The notes: generated by a model from the sequence alone, not told the origin. Positions 37,401-46,693 are shown, numbered from the stretch's first letter. The stretch: 64,000 bases of DNA from Chrysaora quinquecirrha (GCA_014526335.1 JACTAT010000336.1:196046-260045); one strand, 5' to 3'. Numbers and translations: made by a program.

Positions 37401-40400
37401 ACAAGTAGTGATTATCTACCACAGTACACCAAAACTGCCACCACCACAAGCATAGTAACCCACCACAAGTAGCAATTATCTACCACAGTACGAAGAAACT
37501 ACCACCACAGTAACCAAATAGTACCACCACAGTAGTGATTATCCACCACAGTAGGGATTATAGATTCGCTAGCGTGGTATAACATCATCTCAAGGAGAGG
37601 GGGAGCAACAGGGCCAAACAGGGGTCAAGTGAGTTTGAGGGTCTTACCAAATTACTAGAAAATAGCCCAATTAATAGAAAAAGAATGACACTGCAATTTT
37701 CGGGTATTTTCAGTAGTACCTTTATGCATATCCTCCTTTCCCGATCTTTTGAACATATTTCACGACTTTTTGTGTATTTAAATGTTAGTAAACTTTTAAC
37801 AGAACATTATATTACTGGATTAGATGCTATCAAACCAGCATGATTTTAGCTTCTTTACCACTTGGGGGTTATTGTAAAAGATACTTTCAGGGTTAGATTG
37901 AAAATTTAAGCTTTGGCCCTTGTTAACCCTGAATGGACCCCTTTGCCTATTTGCTACACCGAGACTCATATCCTGGCAATGCTCAAAAGTAGCCAGCTTT
38001 AGATTAAACTTTTCTTCCAAATTCAAATGCTTTGATTGAAGTATAGCATTTATTGTTCGGTTTGCTACTCGCTGGATTTCATTCTATCATTCAATCTGGC
38101 AAAAAATTGAATCCAATAAAAAATGGAGGACATAATAAGCCAGTCAAAATGTAGCAAATTTTCTGCAATCTGATTCACTCTGCCAATTTTTTAGCTGACA
38201 GGGACCGCTTTTTTGCATGCAAAAGCCAGTGAGTCCCGTTTGAGCACCTTTCTGACAAGAACAACATCTAAAGATGGTAGCTGTCGACTTGTGTAATAAG
38301 TAAAGGGTGAAGGTCAAGGTGAAATGGTGTTTTAGCACCAGTCGCTAGGATCTCAGTAGTAGGTTAACTAATGGAGACCTCGACCCTGGCTGTGATGCTA
38401 CCATGGCTGGGCTCAAACCCTGACCACACTAAGCTTCTGACACCATCAGTCAGCTGGATAACACCACGATGCCACAGCACCGTCTAATAATCTAGGGGCT
38501 GATCTGCTACATTCACGTCAAAGTATTTGAAGTTGAGGTTGAAATGATGTGTTTGGTGCCAGTAGGATTTTAAAATTTGATGAACAAATGCGACCTTCGC
38601 CACATGGCTGTTTATGTTACGCCACTACACTCTTGAAACCACTACAGGATTCGCATGAAATTTACGGGGCTGTGAAAAATAAAAATATTTTTACCAAGAC
38701 GTCTTGGCAATTGCCCATTGTGAAAGTCTTGCAAGGATTGAAATCATAGACAAATTTCCTGAGTGCACTGGTTTCAGCATCTGGAACATCTTTAAACCTA
38801 AAATATAAATTTCATTTTTGGCTTTTTTTTCGGATGATAATCAAAGTTGCTGTTATAAAAATATAACAACTCCAACCCATCCCCCTCTGACCTACTGTAT
38901 CGCTCCACAAAAATTGCCACCCATATTTCTGGAAGAAGATCAACTCATCGCAAATTTTTTAGTGTAAACATGGTACAAAATATTGCATTGGGTGCATCCA
39001 TGTTTTTGGGTAAAGAATTTGACCAGCCATTTGCACACTCACTAACGTAAACGTAAACCACCCCTGCCCCTAGGAGTAAAAAGCATTGTTTTGAAGAGTT
39101 AAAGCACCTTGGAGTATTTGTGATGCTGCTAATAGGGTGAAGATTAATGGTCCCGCTACCGTCTGACATTACACAAGTGCAAAAATCTTTAGGGTGGCAA
39201 ATTGCTCCTCCAACACCAGTCTGGAATCTAAAGGCTGTACACCGGACATGTCCGGCGTACACGATTGATTTTTGGCGTACACTTTGGTGTACATTTTCCT
39301 TAATTTACTAACTGGCGTACAAATATTTTGCAGTTTGATAAGGAAAATTGATTGCTGTGAACAACCTATATGAAAACAGGCATCTCTAAGACAAAGTAGA
39401 GGCTTCAATTTTCAAAATTTTCTGGGGGAGCATACCCCCAGACCCCCCTTGAATAGTGCGCCTTGCCACACTCCCCATATGACTGGCGTACATGGAGAGC
39501 CTCAGATTTTGTTGTCCGGCGTACAAATTTTATACATTCCAGACTGGCTCCAACAAGGTCAACTGTTTTCATCATAAAGTTGCCGACCAGGAACAGACAA
39601 CAACGCAAAATCATTCTTCCTTTCAACCAAGTCATTCTTGTATTCTACTCTTGATGGTTATGTTTCTGCTTGTGCTGAATTAGACTACATATTGATTCTC
39701 AGATGAAGTAGAAAAAAGCTGTTACCAAGGAAGGACATCACATTGCTGTTTTTATTGCTGTAAAATAACATGCACTAAAACCTTGAGGGCGCAATTTTTG
39801 TCTGAGAACAGAGCACTAGACAAGAGCAGGGCCAGGGGTCAGTTGCTTTGCTGCTGCATCTGAGTGATGGGTATACTTCATTAATAGAAAAATAAAAATA
39901 TGAAACGAGGGTTTGATGGGGAAACGCCGAGCTCTTCTGCAAAGAGAAATTTACATTCCGTAAGTTTTTTGCTCAAAAATAAAATGCTCACAAGACTACC
40001 AGGCTTTGGCCTCTGGCCAGTGCCAGTAGCCATTTTATATAGCCATTTTTATGTTCGAAGAATTCGAACATATTGGAGTGGGGTGGATGTCACTCACTCA
40101 CTCACTCACTCACTCACTCACTCACTTACTAACTTAATAACTAACCAACAAGGGCGCCGGAAGCAATGCAGGGCAGTGGGGGCAGAAGCAACAATTTTAG
40201 GGCAAAACAATAGGAAAATAAAAGAATTTGGCAATTTTTCCAAGGGCAGGGGGGGCAGCTGCCCCCGCTACCCCCATGCTTCTGGCGCCCCTGCTAACCA
40301 ACGCTTGAACAATGGAAAACGTGTAACAATATCAATCGATTAAAGAATGCCATTAGTGCCATTGTCTCGGCCATTGATGCGCAATTTGCGGTTAGTTGTT

Positions 40401-43400
40401 CAATTTCGCAGCCTGCAAGCACTTTTGTCAATCTGGGGTCATGTGACAATTGTTCTTCTCACCCAAGCTTGATTGTATGACTCATCCTTGTTGACCTCAT
40501 GGAACTGGAAAATTGCCACCTTGGTTTGGTAAACAACATTTCACGCATTCTCAACATTTATCAAAGAGTTTTGGCAAAGTGCAGCAATTTCAAAACAGTT
40601 TTTAAAACAATTGTCATTATTATCATCCTCGCCATGAAAATCGTCATAATAAAAATAATAATAATAATAATAATCATCATCATCATCACCATCAATGACG
40701 GTGTTGCTGCGGCAACATCTAAAGGAACGGCACCACCACCACAATCACCCCCTACAACCATCACCACGACCATCCCTATCACCACCACCACAACCACCCC
40801 TACAACCATCACCTCGACCACCCCTATCACCACCACAAAAACCACCCCTACAACCATCACCATGATCACCCCAAACACTACCACCACAATCACCCCTTCA
40901 GCACCACAACCACCTCTACCACCACCACCACACCCACCCTACCACCACAATCACCCCTACTAACCAGCATCATGATCATCGTGGTCATCAACATCATCAT
41001 CATGACCACCAAAAATAACTTACTTGCGAAGAGTCAGACTATACCATAGAGACAGTGGGCTATATTAGCAGACACATTCGTTTTTGAGTACTTTCAGTAA
41101 ATTTCAAATTTCAAATGTTGCCAAAACACTGTAAAGCAAAGTAGCTTTCCTAACCCTAAAACCCCATCCTAAAACCCTACCCCAACCCTGCCCTTACCCT
41201 AAAACCCTAACCCCATCCATAACCCTAAAACGCTATGCTAAAACCATTACAAAATCACGCGTTCTGCTGGTGCTATTTCTTGAAATTTGACTATCCAAAA
41301 ATTAAATAATTTCAGCTATTTCTATAGTGGGTCTGCGAAACTGCATTAAAGTCAATTTTACTTTGTTTACTTCTCCAAGATCAAAATCTATTCTCTCCCA
41401 AACATTTGCTGTTTTCATTGGCTGTTGGAGTGTACATCATCAGTTCAAAACAATTGCATACTGTCTCCTGTTGTTTTTGTGGCATTTGGTACATAGATCC
41501 ACACTAAACTGCATCTGTGTACCTACAGTAGAAATTTACAAAAATATCTGACAGATGCTTCTGTGAGTTTTCCAGCAATTGTCTGCTGCACATGTCATGG
41601 CAATCCACCGTACAAAACCCAGTACCCTACAGTTCATTTACCACTATTTTTTCACTCAGTATTAAATTCAATTTTTCTGTTCCTTTGTAGTAATTACATA
41701 TTTCTTTTTCCAGAGTAAAAGTGAGATAGAGGCAATTGTCATTGAAACAGACACTTATACAAGACTGCTTCCAAAAATACTTGATATGCTAAAGGTTTTG
41801 ATGAGAAAACAATTTCAAAATGAAATATCGAAAAGAAACTTTGACACCTTCTTGAAAGATCAACAGGCACAAATTCAATATTACATTGACAACTCTCCCT
41901 TAATTGATAACAGAGATTCAAATTATCTCTATAATGATGGTACGTACGTGGGGAAGCGTTATGAAGCAGTTGAAAAGGACTTTAATCTTATGTACATTAT
42001 GCTGATGCTGATCAATAAGAAAGATTTAAAGATTAAAATAAAACATATTCGAAACTGTCATCTTCAAATTTTAGTCTGCCAGAAGAAAGATATGCAGTGT
42101 GAAGTCCTATTGAAGGTGCTTTATGCAGTGTTTGCAAAAGCCTTGGCAATTCTTAAGCCAAATATTGGAGAATGCATTGAAGTTAAATCATTTTTACGGA
42201 AGAGAGAAAAGCAGATTATTGAATTTGGGAAAGAAATAGGAGAGACATTATCCTCAGGCAAACAACTTTTGTCAAGCACAGGTGGGTTTTTTCTTCTTGA
42301 CGTGGTCCTTCCAGATGTGTCCTACTCCTTCCTCAGTAAAATGAGTGCCACCATTGCCTTCAACTGTTCCGCTGGTTCCTATGCTTCCTTATTCGTATTT
42401 CTTAGTACATGCTCAAAGGCTTACTCGCAATCTTTTCTTTTGATAGATCTCATTGACCCAGTCACAATGTTAACTTCAACCTCTGAGAACCCATTCATTT
42501 CAACTATGACTACCCCCATCTCCATGTCCTTCAAGCGGTATCCTGTTCCTTTCTCAATGAAACAAATGCCACAGTTGCTGTCTTTTAAACTGTTTTCTTC
42601 TCCCCTTCTATACACCCTTATTAATAATCATCAGTCACAAGGTTTACTTCCACTTGTTGGTCCCATTTATTCTCAGTATTCATGACAGCTTCCGTGTGCG
42701 CACATGCTCCTTCTAGCTGTGCCCTCCCCCTTCCTCATTGAAATGCCTCCTTTCAACTGTGCCCTTTGCAATCTCTTCCTTTGATGCATCTCTTACTGGT
42801 TCAGCTACAATGTTAAACTCCACCTGTTTGTCCCATTCATTCTCAGTATTCATGACAGGTTCCGTGTGCGCACATGCTCCTTCTAGCTGTGTCATCTCCC
42901 TTCCTCAGTGAAATGCCCCCTTCCAGCCGTGTCCTTGCAATCTCTTCCTTGACTGGTCCAATCACGATGTTAACTTCCACCTGTTTGTCCCATTCATTTT
43001 CAGTATTCATGAAAGCTCCCATGTGTGCACGTCTTCCTTCTAGCTGTGTCCTCTCCCTTCCTCAGTGAAATGCCTCCTTCCAGCTGTGTACTCGCAATCT
43101 CTTCCTTGACTGGTCAAATCACGATGTTAACTTCCACCTGTTTGTCCCATTCATTTTCAGTATTCATGAAAGCTCCCATGTGTGCACGTCTTCCTTCTAG
43201 CTGTGTCCTCTCCCTTCCTTAGTGAAATGCCTCCTTCCGGCTGTGTCCTCGCAATCTCTTCCTTTGATGCATCTCGTATTGCTCACTTTGATACATCTCT
43301 GGTCCAATCAAAAGGTTACCTTCCACCTGTTTGTCCCATTCATTCTCAGTATTCATGAAAGCTCCCATGTGTGCACGTGCTCCTTCTAGCTGTGTCCTCT

Positions 43401-46400
43401 CCCTTCCTCAGTAAAATGCCTCCTTCCAGCTGTGTCCTCGCAATCTCTTCCTTGACTGGTTCAGTCACGATGTAAACTTCCACCTGTTTGTCCCATTCAT
43501 TCTCAGTATTCATGAAAGCTCCCATGTGTATAATACTCATATTAGCTGTGTCCTCTCCTTTCCTCAGTGAAATGCCCCCTTCAAACTGTGTCCTTGCAAT
43601 CTCTTCCTTTGATACATCTCTTACTGGTCCAGTCACGATGTTAACTTCCACCAGTCGGTCCCATCCATCCTCCTTATTCTTAAGCCAAGACAAGCCTTAT
43701 TCATGTACGGAATGAAAGGTCCGTCTTTTAAACAATTTCCTCTAGTTTCACTCTTGGTCTACAGTAAACGCTGAAATGCTTCCTCTGTAGTTATTCCTGT
43801 AATTTTGGCTGTGCCTGTTCTCTGATCACTTTCGCCATCACTTGGCATTTTGCACCGTCTGATAGGCTTAAAGCCCGCCGCTCACAGTGTGTGCGCAAAA
43901 TTTGCTGAGAAATTAGTCATTCGTGGCAGTGAGGAAAATTTCTATCGCGTTTGATATTTTTTGCCATTCGTGGCGAATTCCTCACCGTGTGCGGCGGCCG
44001 TGAGCATTTTCCTCACGTCTTTCAGTCGCATGGCTTCATTTCATTGTAATTCATACTTTTCAGTTATTTTTCTCACAGGCAAGAATCACAAATTTCTCAG
44101 AAAATTTTGCTCGCACACGGTGAGAATTTTTCTGAACAAAGTGCCATTTGTGGCATTTTGCTCAGCAAAATTCTCACCGTGTGCGGCAGGCTTAACAATT
44201 ATTCTCACCTTCGTTTATGGTTTAGGTCCCAGTTTCTTAACCATAAGTTTCCACTGCTTTAACTCTGAAGGTTTTTCACGTTTGCGACTAACTTTTTTTC
44301 AATTCAGAGCAAACCAACGCTGTATTTCAGTCTAATAGTGAAGTATCAAGAATGGATACTGGCGAATCCAGAATCGAAATTGATGAAAATTCAAATGTCC
44401 AAGACAACCCAGTAGTAGTTCATATCATTCCATCCGACTCCGAAAACGAAGACATACCACTCCGTGAGGACATATCTAACGACATTGGCATACTGTATCA
44501 AATTAATTGGGACGATCCCATTTTGTGCCCAAAAAGTGTTATTTACCGTGGAAAGCTTGGGGTCAGTGACGTAATTGCAAAAAAGATCAGAGCTTTTGAA
44601 TGTTCAGAATTCTTTCACACTGACTCTAACTGGAATCGATTACCACCCTCGTGTTGCAGGATTTACCTGATAAAAAGAACAGTTTCCGATGTATATATGA
44701 TTTTCGATGCTGATGGACTTGTAGACTTAGCACAGTTTGGAAATGAAATGGCTTTGAACAGAGATAGATTATCAGATGCAGAAGTAGTAGATGTCATCAA
44801 AATTATAACGAGGGATTTAATTCAGGGAATAACAGAGCTTCATGGTGTTGGAATTATTCATAATAACATTAATGAAAATAACATCTTGGTAGAAAGAGCA
44901 AGAAAACGAGTCAAAATAACATTGTCAAGCCACACAACGAAGCTTTTGGCTAATGTTCAAAAAGCTCATGATCTTGAAGATGTTAAATTTGTATTACAAA
45001 GTTTTCTTCGGAAGATAGGCAAAGAAAATATTGTTGGAAAGGAAGCATTGTATAAAGCACTGGATGCTGGGTAGGTACACGCCTTTTTCTTGAGAACCTT
45101 CATCTAGACTTATCACATGAGTGGTAGTTATCGCTAATGAGTCTTAGCCTATTGAATCTATGCTGGACACTCAAACCACTCTGAGCAAACAGCTGTAGGG
45201 TTGTTGTTGTTGATGTTGTTATTGCTGTTGTTAGTGTTGTTACTGCTGTTGTTGGTGTTGTTACTACTGTTTGCAAAGAGTGGGACTCATGTAATAAGTC
45301 TAACCTTCATCGGGCTTTACGACTAACAGTTTCTCATCGGTGGACAATTGTTAACCAACCATAATTCCATTCACGTATGAAACTTTAAAAAAACTTGCAA
45401 GAAAATAAGCAAAACCTTTATTTGAGAACACATATCGGATTATTGGGAGCATTACTGCCAATGTGAACCTGCAGCTTGTGCCCCCCTAGAACGACAACTG
45501 TGGGTACCTACCTAATCATTTACCGACATCGGAAGCCCATCAGAAGGCTTGAGGAAGTGATATCGGCGAGATTCAAGCCTATACGAATTCTCTACGATTC
45601 TATACACAAAAGTTGTGAAACTCAGAGCTGATAGCTGAACAAAATTTCAGTTTTGCAAAGAAAGGCGAGCGGAACCATTTTGAAACATAGTTAAACTTCA
45701 GAAACAAGCCAAAACAATCAACCAGGGCGGAGTATAAACCCATATGCAGATCAATTCTAGCTTCACTTTTCTGATTGGTGCTTTTCGATCCGTGGACTTG
45801 CCAAAGCAGTCTTTGATAAAATGAAGAGACTACTTGCACTGAACAGCCTCTTGTCATCTATAAGATGTGTTGACCTCACAAGGTTTGTAATAGGACCAAA
45901 CCGCACGAAAACAATATCAATATCTTGTCTTCTATTGGTAAAAAATTTTGACCACAGGTGCCGGCTGCCGGACCGAAAACCATCCGCCTATCGAGCTTTG
46001 AGCTGTTCAGTGAAAGTCGTCTCTTCATTTTATCAAAGACGACTTGGGCAAGTCCATTTTATCCGTTTCGTTGGTGCAATCCGATCTGGTGTATGTACTC
46101 TGAGGAGTGTCAGACGAAAAAAAGCTTTTAAGTATGTTCCAGGATGCTACTGCTTTTCTTGCTTTCTTAGCAAAACCAAATGTACATTGTGAAAATAAAG
46201 ATTTTAATAAAGGTTTTTTTATTGTTTTAGAAAAAGTTTGTCTCAGCTTCTGTCAACCCCAATGTTCTGGAATGAAGACAAAGCGATGCGTTTTCTTTGT
46301 TCGCTCAGTGAACACATCAAGAGTGTAAATGGTAAAAAAGAGAAGCAACTTATAAACCGGTTTGAAGAAATCGCCAATTTTCATCTGCAAAGTAAGCCTT

Positions 46401-46693
46401 GGTGTTGGATTGTCCAAGATTTCCCTGGTACAAACTGGGCGTCTGTAGCACCGCAGTATCAACCTGAACGCTTATTCAACGCTTATTATTCAAGGTTCAA
46501 ATCTTTTGGTTTCATCATTTTCATTCGAAATATGCACTGTCATGCACCATCGTACATAAGAAAGGGAGTTTTTACCGCTGGACTACTATACCGGATGATA
46601 ACAGATGCTTTTAATTGGGTTATTGATGCAACATATGCAATGATTCTGCAATTATTTCCATCTGATCCAGTGTTTCAAGAATTCTTGATGTGA
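18334..46693 (+). CDS. IRE1/RNase L-like pseudokinase-KEN endoribonuclease with helical N-terminus
   Basis: Twelve exons: 18334-18395, 19653-19692, 19826-19969, 20628-20683, 22306-22346, 23428-23498, 23682-23744, 24578-24664, 25511-25609, 41714-42281, 44308-45070, 46231-46693. All 11 junctions keep phase and total 819 codons (818 aa). The start is in an AAGATGG context. Residues 1-410 look alpha-helical (HEAT/ARM-like) and match no family I know; no signal peptide or membrane segment. Residues ~470-664 are a kinase fold with a VAIK-like Lys (about 502), but HRDxKxxN reads HNNINENN (595-602) and DFG reads LSS (616-618), so catalysis should be lost. Residues 665-818 are a KEN domain: TPMFW near the start, then Y751, R764, N765 and H769 at the spacing of human IRE1 Y892, R905, N906 and H910, so RNase activity is expected. 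Intron 9 (about 16 kb) contains the MRH gene; intron 10 holds a minisatellite. Domain calls rest on motifs, not searches. Confidence 0.85.
18396..19652. other. Intron 1 of the KEN gene
   Basis: AT-rich intron of about 1.26 kb. Around 19460 it holds the short dispersed word ACTCTGAGGAGTGTCA also seen near 5450, 5817 and 46091. No coding segment recognised. Confidence 0.5.
20690..21075. repeat. Dispersed repeat, also at 50870-51225
   Basis: Shares ordered words with 50870-51225: GGTAAAAAGTTTCA, GTCAAAGCC, GGAAACTTTGAATG, then a GGGAAATTT/TGAAATTTTG region. Both lie in gene introns on opposite-strand hosts. Non-coding. Confidence 0.55.
21180..21475. repeat. Degenerate tandem repeat, ~85-bp unit
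   Basis: Words GATGATAC, TTGACC, CACTTGAAGTAACTAGCTTTG and ACAACAAGC recur three to four times at roughly 80-90 bp spacing. Minus-strand open frames across it are repeat artefacts. Intronic. Confidence 0.5.
21560..21710 (-). mobile_element. LINE/SINE 3' tail with conserved hairpin
   Basis: On the minus strand GCGGCCCAAGCTAG pairs with the CTCCTGGGTCG side in a stem-loop, followed by an A/T-rich end with ATTGGATTAAATTGAATAG. The copy at 33475-33575 has the same hairpin (CGGCCCAAG ... CTTGGGCCG) and an ATTGA-type tail. A repeated 3' hairpin and tail are typical of CR1/L2-group retroelements. Confidence 0.55.
22690..22995. repeat. MITE, 'AAGCCTGCCGCACACGG' family (copy 1)
   Basis: Begins TTAAGCCTGCCGCACACGG and ends GCTCGGCGGGCTTTA; internal ATTTTGCTGAGAAAT and GGCAAAAA words. 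The copy at 43868-44194 is in reverse orientation with the same termini. TTA at the borders suggests a Harbinger-like target-site duplication (inference). Confidence 0.7.
25610..26692. other. Intron 9 of the KEN gene, 5' part
   Basis: No coding exon, RNA gene or clear repeat recognised between the exon-9 donor and the second scaffold gap. Confidence 0.4.
26693..27192. other. Assembly gap (500 N)
   Basis: Second 500-N placeholder, inside intron 9 of the KEN gene. The true size is unknown. Confidence 0.99.
27193..27395 (-). mobile_element. Non-LTR reverse transcriptase fragment
   Basis: Minus strand encodes ALLSDNARDASILLREVE, then GLLINVDKTECIF and KKVEDFLAAWI. This matches the segment just after the YADD box of LINE reverse transcriptases (ALL..., GL.IN..KTE, F.YLG). 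The element enters the 500-N gap on its 3' side. A fragment only, not a host gene. Confidence 0.75.
28120..28435. repeat. (CTAA)n followed by (CTGA)n microsatellite
   Basis: Tandem CTAA from about 28140 to 28330 with interruptions, then perfect CTGA from about 28366 to 28432. It lies just 3' of the last exon of the minus-strand MRH gene, so it may be part of that gene's 3' UTR. Confidence 0.95.
28475..39635 (-). CDS. M6PR: Cation-dependent mannose-6-phosphate receptor-like MRH membrane protein
   Basis: Minus-strand exons 39227-39108, 38797-38695, 36824-36691, 35907-35823, 34432-34347, 33416-33290 and 28537-28475 join in phase. A candidate signal-peptide exon starts at 39635, but its splice site is unresolved. 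The chain has an N-terminal CTCVMSDGSGTINL motif, an MRH lectin-like domain (NPC...NCQDVLLCQ, DIGST, IDLVCDE, FRESPADTY, KYAC), one transmembrane helix (VGTILCILLLLITLVLYVSL, about 20 residues) and a short tail with GAELIPNVEFWKDL and DGCLF, matching the CD-MPR cytoplasmic signature. M6PR-family proteins carry hydrolases from Golgi to endosome. Of the usual sugar-binding residues Gln, Glu and Tyr are recognisable, but the Arg eight residues before Cys reads Lys, so mannose-6-phosphate binding is uncertain. The gene lies antisense within intron 9 of the KEN gene. Confidence 0.85.
28796..30721. repeat. 1.9-kb foldback with ~580-bp arms
   Basis: The segment 28796-29382 (from AATAAACGATTTCAAGG) is repeated almost exactly in reverse complement at 30137-30721 (to CCTTGAAATCGTTTATT). 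The arms flank a ~750-bp spacer. They diverge only toward their inner ends. No transposase or conserved protein is visible; open frames in the arms are mirrored and unconvincing. It lies between the last two exons of the MRH gene. Confidence 0.9.
30722..30952. repeat. Truncated 'TTTGATCGTTTGGCC' MITE
   Basis: Third copy of the family at 7167-7630. It abuts the right arm of the large foldback and lacks its left terminus, while the right end AATGTTTGATCGTTTGGCC is present. This implies one element inserted in or next to the other. Confidence 0.65.
31472..31640 (-). repeat. tRNA-derived SINE (copy 1)
   Basis: About 165 bp shared with 38304-38481 at high identity: GGTGTTTTAGC, CAGTCGCTAGG, TCTCAGTAGTAGGTTAACTA, then CCACAGCACC. 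On the minus strand it starts GGTGCTGTGGCGTCCTGG (A-box-like) and contains GGGTTCGAGCCC (B box), so it is a Pol III tRNA-derived SINE in reverse orientation. Confidence 0.75.
31650..33289. other. Intron of the MRH gene / KEN intron 9
   Basis: Contains a 'TTTTTTATAAGAAC' MITE-family copy at about 31840-32170 with repeated AAGAACA and CAGGCTC words, a T/C-rich stretch at 32280-32600 without protein similarity, and a GCGAACAGCGAA repeat near 33145. No exon recognised. Confidence 0.45.
33475..33575 (-). mobile_element. LINE/SINE 3' tail with hairpin (second copy)
   Basis: ATTCAATTCAATTCA tail followed by CGGCCCAAG and CTTGGGCCG, which pair in a stem-loop. Same structure and orientation as 21560-21710. 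It is inserted between MRH exons at 33416 and 34347. Confidence 0.6.
36972..37573. repeat. Inverted-repeat element with CCACCACAGTA satellite interior
   Basis: Ends GCTAGCAAATCTATAAT and ATTATAGATTCGCTAGC are inverted. The left half repeats TACTGTGGTGGATAATCACT and the right half carries the complement (AGTGATTATCCACCACAGTA) several times, so the whole forms a giant hairpin. A shorter relative is at 49191-49424. Non-coding, in the intron after MRH exon 36691-36824. Confidence 0.85.
38304..38481 (-). repeat. tRNA-derived SINE (copy 2)
   Basis: Second copy of the element at 31472-31640. The B box is mutated (GGGTTTGAGCCC on the minus strand), consistent with a decayed insertion. A weaker fragment follows near 38520-38600. 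Confidence 0.7.
39211..39555. repeat. TIR element with GTCCGGCGTACA ends, next to the MRH start
   Basis: CCAGTCTGGAATCTAAAGG then TGTCCGGCGTACAC on the left mirrors GTCCGGCGTACAAATTTT then CATTCCAGACTGGCTCC on the right. It separates the candidate signal-peptide exon from MRH exon 2 and may include their splice sites, which makes the first junction hard to place. Confidence 0.5.
40149..40296. repeat. Small palindromic MITE
   Basis: AAGGGCGCCGGAAGCA at the left and TGCTTCTGGCGCCCCT at the right are inverted; the G-rich GGGGGCAG and CTGCCCCC interior also pairs. About 145 bp. Non-coding. Confidence 0.7.
40645..40965. repeat. (ATA)n and degenerate (CACCAC/ACCATC)n array
   Basis: AATAATAAT followed by ATCATC and a long ACC/CCA-rich array. 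Apparent Thr/Pro-rich and Val/Met-rich frames on the two strands are by-products of the simple sequence. Confidence 0.9.
41148..41240. repeat. Degenerate telomere-like tract
   Basis: Repeated CCCTAAAACCC and CCCTAACCCC words over about 90 bp, resembling the metazoan CCCTAA telomere repeat with insertions. It sits ~470 bp before KEN exon 10. It could be an interstitial telomeric remnant or simple drift. Confidence 0.6.
42300..43720. repeat. Coding-like minisatellite, 156/168-bp unit
   Basis: The marker CAGTATTCATGAAAGCTCCC or a close variant recurs near 42675, 42845, 43003, 43160, 43350 and 43506; intervals are about 156, 160, 168 and 190 bp. A diverged unit with other spacing precedes at 42300-42640. 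On the minus strand units read in frame as NTENEWDKQVEVNIVTGPV and KEEIARTQLEGGISLRKGED. It lies in KEN intron 10. Longest minus frame is 43346-43693, without signal peptide or known domain. Confidence 0.85.
43868..44194. repeat. MITE, 'AAGCCTGCCGCACACGG' family (copy 2)
   Basis: Reverse-oriented relative of 22690-22995; starts TTAAAGCCCGCCG and ends CCGTGTGCGGCAGGCTTAA. It ends about 115 bp before the acceptor of KEN exon 11. Confidence 0.75.
45794..46055. repeat. Foldback repeat with 54-bp arms
   Basis: GGACTTGCCAAAGCAGTC through GAACAGC (45794-45847) is mirrored, with about five mismatches, at 46002-46055 (GCTGTTCAGTG ... GGCAAGTCC). It sits within KEN intron 11. Confidence 0.75.

Larger units (their letters stand above)
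39636..41713. other. Repeat-rich end of KEN intron 9
   Basis: Upstream region of the MRH gene and the 3' part of KEN intron 9. Holds (CACT)n at 40090-40127, a small palindromic MITE, an ACC-rich array and a telomere-like tract (listed separately). No other exon recognised. Confidence 0.5.

Noticed and set aside
40499..40963. Thr/Pro-rich plus frame and Val/Met-rich minus frame
   Set aside because: By-products of the ACC/ATC simple-sequence array.
42282..42685. Extension of the exon-10 frame past 42281
   Set aside because: The frame runs into the minisatellite; a GTGGGT donor at 42281 joins in phase with the exon at 44308 that continues the pseudokinase.
43346..43693. 115-aa minus-strand minisatellite frame as a gene
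   Set aside because: No start context, domain or splice partner; reported only as an observation.
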